This document shows positions 1 to 9,055 of a DNA stretch of 64,000 nt, piece by piece. The position numbers and the translations under genes were made by a program. Location: assembly GCF_963666745.1 (NCBI RefSeq), contig NZ_OY762961.1, positions 2,973,274 through 3,037,273 of the forward strand. Reading direction: 5' to 3'. The notes below the pieces were generated by a model. The model made no database searches. It was given only the letters and a program-made list of their open reading frames with translations, and was not told the DNA's origin. How positions within the stretch are numbered: position 1 is the first letter of the stretch; every line of letters begins with the position of its first letter. The DNA is from an uncultured Desulfuromonas sp. (GTDB lineage: Bacteria > Desulfobacterota > Desulfuromonadia > Desulfuromonadales > Desulfuromonadaceae).

Positions 1-52
1 CAGTATGTGTCGAGACATCTTTGTCATTGATCAATCCTGTCGTTTGAAAAAA

Positions 53-1327
53 TCAGAGGGAAAAATCCACATCCAGCGTCGTGTCACCGAGATGCAGGTT
101 CGAACACTGCGGGGCGCTTTCAGCAATCACCCGGCCCCGGCGGATCACTTTCAGACGGGTGGCACGCAAACGCAGCGCCTCAATGGGATCGGGCGCCTGG
201 AGAATCACCATGTCGGCATAACAGCCCGGCTCCAAGCCATAGCCTTCAAGGTTGAGAATACGAGCAGCATTGGTGGTGACGGCATCAAACAGTTGTTCCA
301 TCTCTGTGGTACCGCTCATATGCAGAGCATGAACACCCATATGGGCCACATCGAGCATGTCGTGGCTACCAAGGGGATACCACGGATCGACAATATCATC
401 GTGCCCGAGGGCGACAGTGATCCCGGCGGCCAGCATCTCTTTGACCCGTGTCAGACCGCGCCGTTTCGGATAAGTGTCGTGGCGGCCCTGCAGCACCATG
501 TTGACCAGCGGGTTGCAGATGGCGTTAAGCTGTGCTTCGGCCATTAGAGGTAATAATTTGCTGACATAATAGTTGTCCATGCTGTGCATGGAGGTCAGGT
601 GGGAGCCGGTCACCCGCCCCTGCAGACCACAGCGTTGGGTATGATAAGCCAGACTCTCAACATGGCGTGACAACGGATCATCGGATTCGTCACAGTGCAT
701 ATCCACCATCAGGCCACGCTCGGCCGCCAGCTCACACAGTTGGCGGATCGACTCGGCACCATCGGCCATGGTGCGTTCAAAATGGGGAATGCCGCCGATG
801 ACATCGACGCCCAGGTCCAGGGCACGTGTCAGTTGTTCTTTGGCGTTGGGGTCACGCAGATAGCCATCCTGGGGAAAGGCGACCAATTGCAGGTCCACAT
901 AGGGCTTAATCCGCTCGCGCACCGCGACCAGTGCTTCGACGGCGCGTAATTGCTGATCACAGATATCGACATGGGAGCGAATAGCCAACGTGCCGCGGGC
1001 AATGGACCACGACAACAGCTTCATGGCGCGCTCGGTGATCCGCTCCACGGTCTGCTCCGGCTTTAGGTCACCCCACAGGGCAATCCCTTCGAGCAGGGTG
1101 CCGCTGATGTTGCGCCGCGGCTGATCGTGCAGCGCCAGAGTGGCATCCATATGAAAATGGCTGTCGACAAACGGCGGCGTCACCAGCTGTCCGGCGGCGT
1201 CAATCTCCTCGACCGCTGTGATCGGTAGCTCAGTGCCGACTTCAATGATTCGCCCATCTCGGCAGGCGATATCCACCATTCCATCCTGACCAACAATCCG
1301 TGCGCGTCTTACCAGCAAATCGACCAT
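53..1327 (-). CDS. codA: Cytosine deaminase-like amidohydrolase
   Basis: This 424-residue protein belongs to the amidohydrolase superfamily and most resembles cytosine deaminase, which converts cytosine to uracil and ammonia for pyrimidine salvage in the cytoplasm. Metal-ligand motifs are visible: HFHMD near residue 57, HCDESDD in the middle and GHDDIVDPW towards the C-terminus, the last carrying the conserved acid of the CodA group. I chose the ATG at 1327, preceded by AGAGGG, over an in-frame TTG seven codons upstream. It lies just downstream of a sodium/solute symporter on the same strand with a 55-base gap, so transport and deamination of a nucleobase or related amide are probably coupled. 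A different cyclic amidine or guanidine substrate cannot be excluded. Confidence 0.85.
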   Translation of the reverse strand: MVDLLVRRARIVGQDGMVDIACRDGRIIEVGTELPITAVEEIDAAGQLVTPPFVDSHFHMDATLALHDQPRRNISGTLLEGIALWGDLKPEQTVERITERAMKLLSWSIARGTLAIRSHVDICDQQLRAVEALVAVRERIKPYVDLQLVAFPQDGYLRDPNAKEQLTRALDLGVDVIGGIPHFERTMADGAESIRQLCELAAERGLMVDMHCDESDDPLSRHVESLAYHTQRCGLQGRVTGSHLTSMHSMDNYYVSKLLPLMAEAQLNAICNPLVNMVLQGRHDTYPKRRGLTRVKEMLAAGITVALGHDDIVDPWYPLGSHDMLDVAHMGVHALHMSGTTEMEQLFDAVTTNAARILNLEGYGLEPGCYADMVILQAPDPIEALRLRATRLKVIRRGRVIAESAPQCSNLHLGDTTLDVDFSL

Positions 1328-1382
1328 ACAATACCCTCTCACCAGCAAAGGTTTTGTTATCTCACCCCGTACAATTTACAGT

Positions 1383-2783
1383 TTAGGCATCGGCCGAAAC
1401 AGTGCGTGAAGGCACCAGCGCATTCACCGCGCTGAACACGGCCAGGTTGGCAAACACGCCGACCAGCAAACCGTCAAAGCCACCGGGACTGCCAAGCACC
1501 ACATTCCACACATAGACGCCGACAAGTCCGGCGACAGCGCCACCGACAAAGGCCCGTTTCGTCGCGTGGTAGCCCAATAATGTCGCCGCCAGCGGCACCA
1601 AAATGATCGGCGACCAGAAGTTGTAGGCATAAATCAGGATATCGAGCAGACTTTGAATGCGGATGGCAAAAATAATGGCCAGACCTCCGGTCACCAGCGT
1701 CGCCAAACGCGCCCACAACAGGCCGCGCTGCTCACTGAGCTTTTCCTTACGTAACGGATTGACGATGTCGTTGACGAATGCCACCGAGGCACTGTTGAGA
1801 AACGAATCCGCCGACGACATGACCACGGCGATAATCCCGGCAATGACCAGACCACGCAGACCAATGGGCAGGGTCGACTGCACCACATAGGGAATCGCCT
1901 GGTTGGGATCAATTTGTGGATTGAGCGCCAGGGCGACCAGTCCAAGGCTGCCGGAAATGGCAAAGAACGGGATAGAAAAAATACCGCTCATAAACGTTCC
2001 GCGGCACAAATGATTGATATCTTTACTGATAAATAGACGGCGCACATACGGAGGAACCAGAGTTTCACCAAGCAAAAAGGTAAGAAACAGCGAGAGAAAC
2101 TTGACCAGACTGATCGAGCCGAAGATCTCCAGATGTCCGTCAGGAAGACGACTCTGCAACACATCAATCCCGCCCAGCGCGTAAATGCCCATAATCAACG
2201 ACAGGGGGATACCGATGGACAAGACAAGAAACTGCAACACATCGGTGGCGACAACGGCTCGCATGCCACCGATAGTGTCATAGATAATGATTATCCCCAT
2301 GCCGATCAGTATCCCGGTCGGAACCGATAAACCAAGAAACAGATTGAACAGATACCCCATGCCGCCGATCTGGGCACCGAGAATACCGGCACACAACAGC
2401 ACGGAGAACACGCCGGTGACCACTTTACCGACTTTTCCGTAATCCACTTCCATCACATCCCCGACCGAAATCGCCGTGGGAAAACGCCCAGCATTGGGGG
2501 CAATGTAGCGGGCGACAAGGAGCTCCTTGAGGCTGAATCCCCACAACACCACGATATTGATAATGCCGATGGAAAAAACCTTTTCAGCATTGCCCATGGT
2601 AAAACCGCCACCGATAAATGAGGCGGACAGAGTCGCGGCAATGATCAACGAATTATAGTTGCGATCAGCAACAGCGTATTCTTCAAGCTCCGTCACCCGA
2701 CGACCTGCCCAGAGCCCCACGCCGAGAATACACATCAGGTAGAGCGCAATGACGATTTTATCGACCAATGCCAGTTCAACCAT
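1383..2783 (-). CDS. Sodium:solute symporter family permease
   Basis: A 466-residue, strongly hydrophobic protein with about thirteen predicted membrane segments, of the SSS family (sodium-driven uptake of small solutes). The opening LCILGVGLWAGRR and the TFMGN/AATLSASFIGGG-like core segments are typical of the family. The ATG at 2783 is preceded by GAGG at five bases; a GTG two codons earlier is the alternative. It lies upstream of the cytosine deaminase-like gene on the same strand, which suggests that the substrate is a nucleobase or a related amide; this is inferred from context only. The AT-rich stretch at 2850-2880 upstream probably holds the promoter. Confidence 0.85.
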   Translation of the reverse strand: MVELALVDKIVIALYLMCILGVGLWAGRRVTELEEYAVADRNYNSLIIAATLSASFIGGGFTMGNAEKVFSIGIINIVVLWGFSLKELLVARYIAPNAGRFPTAISVGDVMEVDYGKVGKVVTGVFSVLLCAGILGAQIGGMGYLFNLFLGLSVPTGILIGMGIIIIYDTIGGMRAVVATDVLQFLVLSIGIPLSLIMGIYALGGIDVLQSRLPDGHLEIFGSISLVKFLSLFLTFLLGETLVPPYVRRLFISKDINHLCRGTFMSGIFSIPFFAISGSLGLVALALNPQIDPNQAIPYVVQSTLPIGLRGLVIAGIIAVVMSSADSFLNSASVAFVNDIVNPLRKEKLSEQRGLLWARLATLVTGGLAIIFAIRIQSLLDILIYAYNFWSPIILVPLAATLLGYHATKRAFVGGAVAGLVGVYVWNVVLGSPGGFDGLLVGVFANLAVFSAVNALVPSRTVSADA

Positions 2784-2937
2784 AATCACCTCATCAAAGG
2801 AAGAAAGGAGCGACCAAGGAAGAGTCGCTTACGAGACATCTAAAAACTTGAATAAATATTAATATATTAAACAACTTACCCTGTCTCGCTCATCAACACA
2901 AGTTCTGAGATTAATTTTAGACACTTTCCTTTTTGAC

Positions 2938-2967
2938 AAAAAAAAGGCGCTCCAAGTCAGGAGCGCC
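2938..2967 (-). terminator. Intrinsic terminator after the receiver-like gene
   Basis: An eight-base-pair GC-rich stem (GGCGCTCC/GGAGCGCC, loop of six) is followed on the minus strand by eight T residues. It ends transcription coming from the gene that stops at 3054. Confidence 0.85.
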
Positions 2968-3053
2968 GGACAAATTCACCACAGCATGTCAGTCAATGAA
3001 ATCAAAATGGTTTGGTAGGGTTGGGCTCAGGGCTGTTACAACAGGAAACGCCC

Positions 3054-3482
3054 TTAGTTGGCACCTCCGAACATCGGTGCCAGTTTTTTCCATAAACTCT
3101 TGCCCTGTTTCTCACAGGCTTCACGCGCACACTCCAGAGCCAGCTGCAACTCATGGCAATCTTCTTCGTCGTGCGGTTCCATGGCGTGATAAAAAATCCC
3201 CGCAGCCCGTGCCTGGCGCAGGAAGCCAACCGTCGCATCATCCGCCAGCAGAATGATTTTCAGATGTTTCTGCAGATAGCGGAAAATCGGAATCACATCC
3301 AGCGCACAACTGCCTTCAAAGGTTTTACCCAGCAGCATGATCGCGGCATCTTCTTCGCGCAGCGCATCAATCGCTTCATTGAGGGTTGTCACCGATTTGG
3401 CGAGGCATCCGGCCTGCTCAATGCATTGCTTCAGAGCAGCGGTTTCAGCGGGAGACTGGTAGGCAATAATCACGGGTAACAT
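3054..3482 (-). CDS. Receiver-like single-domain protein
   Basis: A 142-residue soluble protein whose pattern (VIIAYQSP at the start, an AAIMLLG strand, then KIILLADD and a helix-rich C-terminus) looks like a divergent CheY-type receiver fold. The usual acidic pocket and phosphorylated aspartate are not clearly present, so it may be a pseudo-receiver. A cysteine-containing acidic helix (EEDCHELQLALECAREACEK) lies near the C-terminus. It is downstream of two small membrane-protein genes on the same strand, separated from them by a strong stem-loop. I do not recognise a specific family, and the function is unknown. Confidence 0.6.
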   Translation of the reverse strand: MLPVIIAYQSPAETAALKQCIEQAGCLAKSVTTLNEAIDALREEDAAIMLLGKTFEGSCALDVIPIFRYLQKHLKIILLADDATVGFLRQARAAGIFYHAMEPHDEEDCHELQLALECAREACEKQGKSLWKKLAPMFGGAN

Positions 3483-3506
3483 GGTTCGCTCTCCTGTGTG
3501 AGAGGC

Positions 3507-3535
3507 GATGCCCCGGTTGTGGGAGCCGGGGCATC
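3507..3535. other. Strong stem-loop between small membrane-protein genes and receiver-like gene
   Basis: A perfect ten-base-pair stem (GATGCCCCGG/CCGGGGCATC) with a nine-base loop. It has no T-run on either side, so it is more likely an mRNA processing or stabilising structure than a complete terminator. Confidence 0.6.
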
Positions 3536-3564
3536 CAGTGCAACGGTAACCTCAAAAGCGCTAC

Positions 3565-3798
3565 TTAGTGTTTCTGCTCGGCGTGCTCTTTGGGGCTGGC
3601 CACCGCTTTGACGATGCCGAACATCACCAGAACTGCCGGGACCAGTTGCGCAACGACGATCAGGGCGCAGAAGCCGAGAAACGCCCAGACCAGAAATCCG
3701 CTGTTGTCCACACGGCCAGCCGTGGTAGCGGCAAAGGCCGAGGTGGAAGCGATCAGGGTCAACAGAGCAGTCAGAGCGATGTTTTTAAGTGCTTTCAT
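3565..3798 (-). CDS. Small membrane protein, tandem paralogue 2
   Basis: A 77-residue protein with a signal-peptide-like start (MKALKNIALTALL ... STSAFA) followed by one membrane helix around WAFLGFCALIVVAQLVPAVLVMFG and a short charged, histidine-containing tail. It is a clear paralogue of the next gene upstream: both begin MKALK, carry an SG(F/I)L-W-FLGF core and a Q-L-(V/I)-PA-V motif. The ATG at 3798 is chosen because AAAGGAA precedes it; the frame extends further upstream without a ribosome site. The function is unknown; the mature protein probably has one or two transmembrane segments exposed to the periplasm. Confidence 0.7.
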   Translation of the reverse strand: MKALKNIALTALLTLIASTSAFAATTAGRVDNSGFLVWAFLGFCALIVVAQLVPAVLVMFGIVKAVASPKEHAEQKH

Positions 3799-3856
3799 GG
3801 TTTGGGTTCCTTTCGTGTTTTTGTGCTGTGAATAAAATTGAATAGAATAAAAAGTC

Positions 3857-4087
3857 TTAAGCGTTGTGCTTATGGCTGTGATCGTCGTGGTGTCCAAGAA
3901 CGCCCTTGACCATACCGAAACCCATGACCAGGGCCGGGATGAGTTGACCGACCACGATCAGACCGATAAAGCCGAGGAACAGCCAGGTGAGGATTCCACT
4001 GTTTTCCCCTTGTTGACCGGCAAAGGCCGGAACGGCTGCGAGAGCAAGAATGATCAGGCTGGTGGCGATTTTTTTCAGGGCTTTCAT
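3857..4087 (-). CDS. Small membrane protein, tandem paralogue 1
   Basis: A 76-residue protein with a cleavable-looking signal sequence (MKALKKIATSLIILALAAVPAFA) and a membrane helix around WLFLGFIGLIVVGQLIPALVMGFGMV. The tail is histidine-rich (HHDDHSHKHNA), which could bind a metal. A strong ribosome site (AGGAGG) lies seven bases before the ATG. It is the first gene of a minus-strand set with its paralogue and a receiver-like gene. Duplication of the whole small gene is evident from the shared core. No named family is recognised. Confidence 0.75.
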   Translation of the reverse strand: MKALKKIATSLIILALAAVPAFAGQQGENSGILTWLFLGFIGLIVVGQLIPALVMGFGMVKGVLGHHDDHSHKHNA

Positions 4088-4108
4088 GACGTCCTCCTAT
4101 GGTTATGC

Positions 4109-4600
4109 AATCTATGCTGCTTGTACTTTTGAGTGAGTGTGTTGTGCGTCGTTCTTGTCTTTCTGATATAGCGAGAGATGTGCCAGTTTTTTTAAAAATT
4201 CTTTTTTTCTTTTTAAGTATATGATTTTATTTAACTTAATTACTCAACGAGGCTTCAAAAATTTCTTTGATGTCGCTCTTAACTGTATATAAAAGCTATG
4301 CACCTAAGCGCATCCTCATCTTGCGAATATTCGGCAAAATCTCCCATTCCCCTTTTAATTCAGTGAGTTATCAACTGCATAACCGCGTCATACATTCTGG
4401 ATGCTTTTTATATTTTTTATTTATTCGGGGTTCTTTTCAAAAAATGTCTCTGGCTTTTTGCAAACACGATTTTAAGAAAATTATTTTTAAAATCAGTGTC
4501 TTACCAATAAACGCGACTTTTTTTATTACTCTTCCATAGGCTCGGCGATCCTTTTTCCAAAGGTCTATTCCCGTTTTTTTTTCGGGAAAAGAGCCATTTC
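4109..4600. other. Long AT-rich intergenic region, no gene seen
   Basis: About 500 bases of AT-rich DNA between the divergent small membrane-protein genes and hcp. I see no convincing ORF or RNA here. It must hold the minus-strand promoter for the small genes; the hcp control site lies at its right edge. Confidence 0.5.
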
Positions 4601-4614
4601 TTGATCTGGATCAA
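4601..4614. promoter_or_regulatory. FNR/CRP-family box upstream of hcp
   Basis: TTGATCTGGATCAA is a perfect match to the FNR-type palindrome (TTGAT-N4-ATCAA). A plausible -10 element TATTCT at 4637-4642 predicts a start near 4649, placing the box centre at about -41.5, the class II activation position. This suggests that hcp is activated by an oxygen- or nitrosative-stress-responsive Crp/Fnr regulator (FNR, or an HcpR-like protein). Confidence 0.75.
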
Positions 4615-4754
4615 ATACCTGACTGATTGATTCCTCTATTCTGCTTATCAACGAAGCCACTTCCCCTCACTCAAGGATCTTCGGCATGAAACGCATTCTG
4701 GAATTTTTTGGATTTTCTCAACAGTCGAATTCAGCTCAGGAAAGGAATCTCCCC

Positions 4755-6374
4755 ATGGAAAACATGTTCTGCTATCAATGTGAACAAGCGGCCAACGGCG
4801 GCTGCTCTAAAATCGGTGTCTGCGGAAAACCACCTGAGGTTGCCGCGTTGCAGGATCTGCTCATTTATGCCCTGAAAGGGATTGCCTTCTGGGCGGACAA
4901 AGCGCGTGAATCCGGAAAAAAGGACGCTGAGATTGACCGCTTTATGCTGGATGGCCTGTTCGCCACAGTGACAAATGTCGACTTTGATGCGGCGGCGATT
5001 GAAAAACTGATCCGTCAGGCAGCGACACTGAAGGATAAAGCAGCGGCCCTGGTAGGCCCCTTAAGCACGCCTGTCCCGGATGCGGCCTCCTGGGAACCTG
5101 CCATTGATTTGGCCGGACTGATCGCCCAAGGGGCAACGCACGGTGTCAAAGATCCTTCCATTGATGCGGATGTTCATTCCACCCAGCAGATTCTTATTTA
5201 CGGCATGAAAGGCTATGCCGCTTACGCCCATCACGCTCTGGTGATCGGCCTGGAAGAGGATGAAATTTACGCCTTTACCCACCGTGCGCTGGCAGCAACC
5301 CTCGACCCCTCATTGGGTCTGATGGACTACGTCACGCTGTGTATGGAGTGTGGCCGGATTAATCTGGTGACCATGCAGTTGCTCGACAAAGCCAACACCG
5401 ACAGCTTCGGCCATCCAGTGCCGACGCCGGTCAACCTCGGCACCAAAGCAGGCAAGGCGATTCTGGTTTCCGGTCACGATCTGCGCATGCTTGAAGAGCT
5501 GCTCAAGCAGACCGACGGCAAAGGGATCAACATTTACACCCACGGTGAAATGCTGCCCGCACACGGCTACCCTGAATTAAAGAAATACAGTCACCTGGTG
5601 GGCAACTTTGGCGGTGCCTGGCAAGATCAGGCGAAAGAGTTCGCCACGTTCCCCGGTGCAATCATCTTCAATACCAACTGTATTCAGAAACCGGCGGCAT
5701 CTTACAAAGATCGTCTGTTCACCTGGGGTCTGGTGGAGTGGCCTGACGTACCGCACATCGACGGCTGGGACTTCTCCGCCGTCATCGACAAGGCGCAAGC
5801 CTGCGAGGGATTTGGCGACGCCCCCGGCAAAGAGATTCTGGTCGGGTTTGGTCACAATGCGGTGATGAGCGTGGCAGATAAAGTTATCGAAGCCGTTAAA
5901 GCGGGTGATATTCGCCACTTTTTCCTCGTCGGCGGCTGCGACGGCGCCAAAACCGGGCGCAACTACTACACCGAATTTGCCGAAAAAGTGCCTGAAGATT
6001 GCGTCATCCTCACCCTGGCTTGCGGCAAATATCGCTTTAACAAACTCGACTTCGGCACCATCGGCGGCATTCCCCGCCTGCTCGACATCGGTCAGTGCAA
6101 CGATGCCTACAGCGCCATTCAGATTGCCGTGGCTCTGGCTGGAGCCTTCGAGTGCGAGGTCAACGACCTGCCGCTGTCCATGATCCTGTCGTGGTATGAA
6201 CAAAAAGCCGTGGCCATTCTGCTGACCTTACTGCACCTTGGCATCAAGAACATCAAGCTCGGTCCCAGTCTGCCGGCATTCATCACCCCGAATGTCCTCA
6301 ACTTTCTGGTCGAAAACTTCAACATTGCGCCGATTACTACGGCTGAGCAGGACTTGGAGCAGATCCTCGGATAA
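4755..6374 (+). CDS. hcp: Hybrid cluster protein (hydroxylamine reductase)
   Basis: A 539-residue hybrid cluster protein, a cytoplasmic iron-sulfur enzyme linked to nitric oxide and hydroxylamine detoxification. The N-terminal cysteines CYQC-x7-C-x5-C give the spacing found in the anaerobe type of Hcp and bind the [4Fe-4S] cluster. Downstream motifs GHDLRMLEELL, a THGEMLPAHGYPEL segment, NTNCIQ and CGKYRFNKLDFG carry the expected hybrid-cluster ligands. An in-frame ATG at 4686 (with AAGGAT) would add 23 residues; I prefer 4755 because AGGAAAGGA precedes it and family members begin at the cysteine motif. No Hcr reductase gene is adjacent. Control is probably through the FNR-type box about 150 bases upstream. 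Confidence 0.93.
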   Translation: MENMFCYQCEQAANGGCSKIGVCGKPPEVAALQDLLIYALKGIAFWADKARESGKKDAEIDRFMLDGLFATVTNVDFDAAAIEKLIRQAATLKDKAAALVGPLSTPVPDAASWEPAIDLAGLIAQGATHGVKDPSIDADVHSTQQILIYGMKGYAAYAHHALVIGLEEDEIYAFTHRALAATLDPSLGLMDYVTLCMECGRINLVTMQLLDKANTDSFGHPVPTPVNLGTKAGKAILVSGHDLRMLEELLKQTDGKGINIYTHGEMLPAHGYPELKKYSHLVGNFGGAWQDQAKEFATFPGAIIFNTNCIQKPAASYKDRLFTWGLVEWPDVPHIDGWDFSAVIDKAQACEGFGDAPGKEILVGFGHNAVMSVADKVIEAVKAGDIRHFFLVGGCDGAKTGRNYYTEFAEKVPEDCVILTLACGKYRFNKLDFGTIGGIPRLLDIGQCNDAYSAIQIAVALAGAFECEVNDLPLSMILSWYEQKAVAILLTLLHLGIKNIKLGPSLPAFITPNVLNFLVENFNIAPITTAEQDLEQILG

Positions 6375-6401
6375 CCCTCCTTTCCCCCGAGTCTCTCCTA
6401 C

Positions 6402-6435
6402 GGCCGATCCGTTAAACGGATCGGCCATTTTTTTT
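6402..6435 (+). terminator. Terminator after hcp
   Basis: A stem GGCCGATCC/GGATCGGCC with a seven-base loop is followed by eight T residues, 27 bases after the hcp stop. Confidence 0.9.
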
Positions 6436-6534
6436 GTCAGCCTTCCATCCGCTCACAAAGATCGGCATTTTTGCCGGTGTTGCCGGTTAAAACGTGGAAA
6501 AAAAATGATTTTATGTTAGAAAAACATTCAAGCG

Positions 6535-6551
6535 CTAACACAAACCTAACA
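6535..6551 (+). promoter_or_regulatory. Possible Pho-box-like direct repeat
   Basis: CTAACA occurs twice with an 11-base period (6535 and 6546), the period of PhoB half-sites, about 190 bases upstream of a phosphate carrier gene. The half-site differs from the classical CTGTCAT, so this is tentative. Confidence 0.3.
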
Positions 6552-6645
6552 TTTCGTCTCTATATAGGCGGACGAACATTTCATGGCAAAGTGAAGGGCT
6601 GTGTACCATGTTATTTTCCCACCTCAAATCACGTCTTTTTTTCCT

Positions 6646-6678
6646 ACCGGGTCAGGCTGTGCAGCCTCCCGGTTTTTT
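6646..6678 (+). terminator. Terminator hairpin inside the phosphate carrier leader
   Basis: ACCGGG ... CCCGGT stem, extended by AGGC/GCCT, followed by six T residues, 64 bases before the carrier start codon. No ORF ends here, so it either attenuates the carrier transcript or ends a short independent RNA. Confidence 0.65.
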
Positions 6679-6742
6679 GCGGTATACGCCTGATCACTGC
6701 TTGATCTCATTTTTCCCACCCAGGAAAGGATAACCACACCTT

Positions 6743-8983
6743 ATGGGAACTGAACTCTTCATGATCGGAGTTGGAATCCTGATCGCCATCGCCATCATCG
6801 ACATTGTCGTCGGCGTCAGCAACGATGCGGTCAACTTTCTCAACTCATCCATCGGTTCGGGTGTCGCCACCCGCCGGACCATCATGATCATCGCCAGCCT
6901 CGGCATCATGGCCGGTGTCACCTTTTCCAGCGGCATGATGGAGGTGGCCCGTAAAGGAATTTTCCATCCGGAATTCTTTACCATGCCCGAGCTGTTGACC
7001 ATGTTTCTGGCCGTTATGATCACCGATATCATTCTGCTCGACCTGTTCAACACCTACGGCATGCCAACGTCAACCACCGTCTCCATTGTCTTTGAGCTGC
7101 TTGGAGCGGCCGTTGCCGTCTCTTTACTCAAGATCATCTCCGCCGGAGACGGTCTTTCTAACATCGCCCAGTACATCAACTCGGCCAAAGCGTTTACCAT
7201 CATCATGGGCATTCTGCTGTCCGTCGCCGTGTCGTTTATCTGCGGTGCCATCGCCCAGTTTTTTACCCGACTGCTGTTCACCTTTGACTACCGCCAGCGT
7301 ATTAAACGTTACGGTGCCCTGTGGGGCGGTCTGGCCCTGACCTCCATCACCTATTTCATTCTGGTCAAAGGGGCCAAAGGCGCCTCATTCATGACGGCGG
7401 AAAATGTCGCCTGGATCAAAGGCAATACCCTGCTGCTGATCGGTATCATTTTCGTTACCTCTGTGGTCATCCTGCAGATTCTGCAACTGATGAAGTTCAA
7501 CATTCTCAAGCCGATTGTTCTCATCGGCACCTTTGCCCTGGCCATGGCGTTTGCCGCCAATGACCTGGTGAACTTCATCGGCGTACCGCTTGCCGGCCTG
7601 CATGCCTTTAAATCCGCAATGGCCAGTGCCGATCCAATGACGGTGACCATGGGGGCTCTGGGCAAAAAAGTGCATTCAGAGACACTCTACCTGCTGATCG
7701 CCGGTGTCATCATGGTTTTGACACTGTGGTTATCACGTAAGGCCCGCAGCGTCACGGAAACCGAAATCAGCCTCAGTCAGCAGGATGAAGGCTCGGAGCG
7801 TTTCGAATCCATTGCCTTGTCACGCGCGATTGTCCGTCTCGTGCTGCACATCTTTGACACCGCCAAACTGGTCGTTCCCAGGCCAATCCGTCATCTGGTC
7901 AGCCGCCGTCTCGATCCCAGTGCCGCACCGTTGCCTTCGGAAGGGGGCACCACCGCGTCCTTCGACCTGCTGCGCGCCTCCGTCAATCTGATGATGGCCA
8001 GTGCCGTGGTCTCCTACGCCACAGCCAACAAACTGCCACTGTCCACGACCTATGTCACCTTCATGGTCGCCATGGGCAGCTCCTTTGCTGACCAAGCCTG
8101 GGGCCGTGAAAGCGCTGTCTATCGGATTACCGGTGTGCTGACGGTTATCGGCGGCTGGTTCATGACCGCAGTGATTGCTTTCACCTGTGCGGCCATGTTC
8201 GCGACCATTATTTTTTACGGTCAGGCGCTCGGCGTCATCCTGTTGATCCTGCTCGCCGTCGCGCTGATCTTCAACGCGCATCGCAAACACCAGGCGATTA
8301 CCGGCGAAGCGGAAAAGGACAAGATTTTCAACCTCAAATCCGTGGAAGAGCCGCACACGGCTGTGGCCACAACCTTTGAACACATGGGTCTGCTCCTCCA
8401 CGAGATCCGCACCTCCCTCGACAGTGCTTTGGAAGGACTGTTCCGTGAGAACCCTGATCAACTGCGGGTACAACGCAAGCGAGTGAAAAAGATTCAGCGC
8501 TGGTCCAACGTCATCAGTGCCAACGTCTTTAAAGCGATGCGCGTCCTCAGTCAGACCGGTCTGGCCGTCTCCAATAAATATCCCCAGACCATTCGCCGCA
8601 TGCAAAAACTCTCCGATGGTCAACGCGATATTGTCGTCCGCGCCTATCGCCATGTCGGTAATCATCATAAGGGTCTGCTGCCGGTGCAGATTGAGGAGTT
8701 GCAACAGGTTCGTCTCTTGCTCAATGACATCCTCAGCGAAGTCGAAGACACCTTCCATCGCCGCCGCACCACCGACCTCGACAGCTTGCGGCAAAAAGAT
8801 GCAGCACTGCGTGCTCTGGCTGCCAAACTCGACGAAAAACAGGCGTTGCGTATTCATGACAACACCTCGAAAACCCGCCTGAGTATCCTCTACTACGCCA
8901 TTGTCGGCAACGCGATGATGCTCTCCAAGCAGAACCTCGAATTGCTGGAGATTTTTGAGCAGTCTTTTGGTGAGATTGATTAA
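6743..8983 (+). CDS. PiT-family phosphate transporter with C-terminal PhoU-like region
   Basis: A 746-residue inner-membrane protein. The first ~500 residues are a PiT-type inorganic phosphate permease with the duplicated signature: GVSNDAVNFLNSSIGSG near residue 25, and FAANDLVNFIGVPLAG near residue 270. About eleven hydrophobic segments are visible. The last ~230 residues are soluble and helical (from about residue 520, FNLKSVEEPHTA onwards) and resemble a PhoU-type regulator; fused forms of this length are known in Bacteroidetes and delta-proteobacteria. AGGAAAGGA lies before the ATG. The leader contains a terminator hairpin and a weak Pho-like repeat, so phosphate control is plausible. 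Sulfate or another oxyanion is less likely. Confidence 0.9.
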   Translation: MGTELFMIGVGILIAIAIIDIVVGVSNDAVNFLNSSIGSGVATRRTIMIIASLGIMAGVTFSSGMMEVARKGIFHPEFFTMPELLTMFLAVMITDIILLDLFNTYGMPTSTTVSIVFELLGAAVAVSLLKIISAGDGLSNIAQYINSAKAFTIIMGILLSVAVSFICGAIAQFFTRLLFTFDYRQRIKRYGALWGGLALTSITYFILVKGAKGASFMTAENVAWIKGNTLLLIGIIFVTSVVILQILQLMKFNILKPIVLIGTFALAMAFAANDLVNFIGVPLAGLHAFKSAMASADPMTVTMGALGKKVHSETLYLLIAGVIMVLTLWLSRKARSVTETEISLSQQDEGSERFESIALSRAIVRLVLHIFDTAKLVVPRPIRHLVSRRLDPSAAPLPSEGGTTASFDLLRASVNLMMASAVVSYATANKLPLSTTYVTFMVAMGSSFADQAWGRESAVYRITGVLTVIGGWFMTAVIAFTCAAMFATIIFYGQALGVILLILLAVALIFNAHRKHQAITGEAEKDKIFNLKSVEEPHTAVATTFEHMGLLLHEIRTSLDSALEGLFRENPDQLRVQRKRVKKIQRWSNVISANVFKAMRVLSQTGLAVSNKYPQTIRRMQKLSDGQRDIVVRAYRHVGNHHKGLLPVQIEELQQVRLLLNDILSEVEDTFHRRRTTDLDSLRQKDAALRALAAKLDEKQALRIHDNTSKTRLSILYYAIVGNAMMLSKQNLELLEIFEQSFGEID

Positions 8984-9008
8984 CCAGAGAATGTTGCAGA
9001 AACGTGAA

Positions 9009-9036
9009 AGCCCGCATCAGATGATGCGGGCTTTTT
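9009..9036 (+). terminator. Terminator after the phosphate carrier
   Basis: An eleven-base-pair stem AGCCCGCATCA/TGATGCGGGCT with a two-base apparent loop, followed by TTTTTT, 25 bases after the stop codon. metE converges from the right. Confidence 0.9.
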
Positions 9037-9055
9037 TGTTGATAGAATTCCAGTG

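Noticed and set aside
5577-6203. 208-codon frame antisense to hcp
   Set aside because: Shadow of hcp.
7820-8857. 345-codon frame antisense to the phosphate carrier
   Set aside because: Shadow of the carrier gene; no family features.
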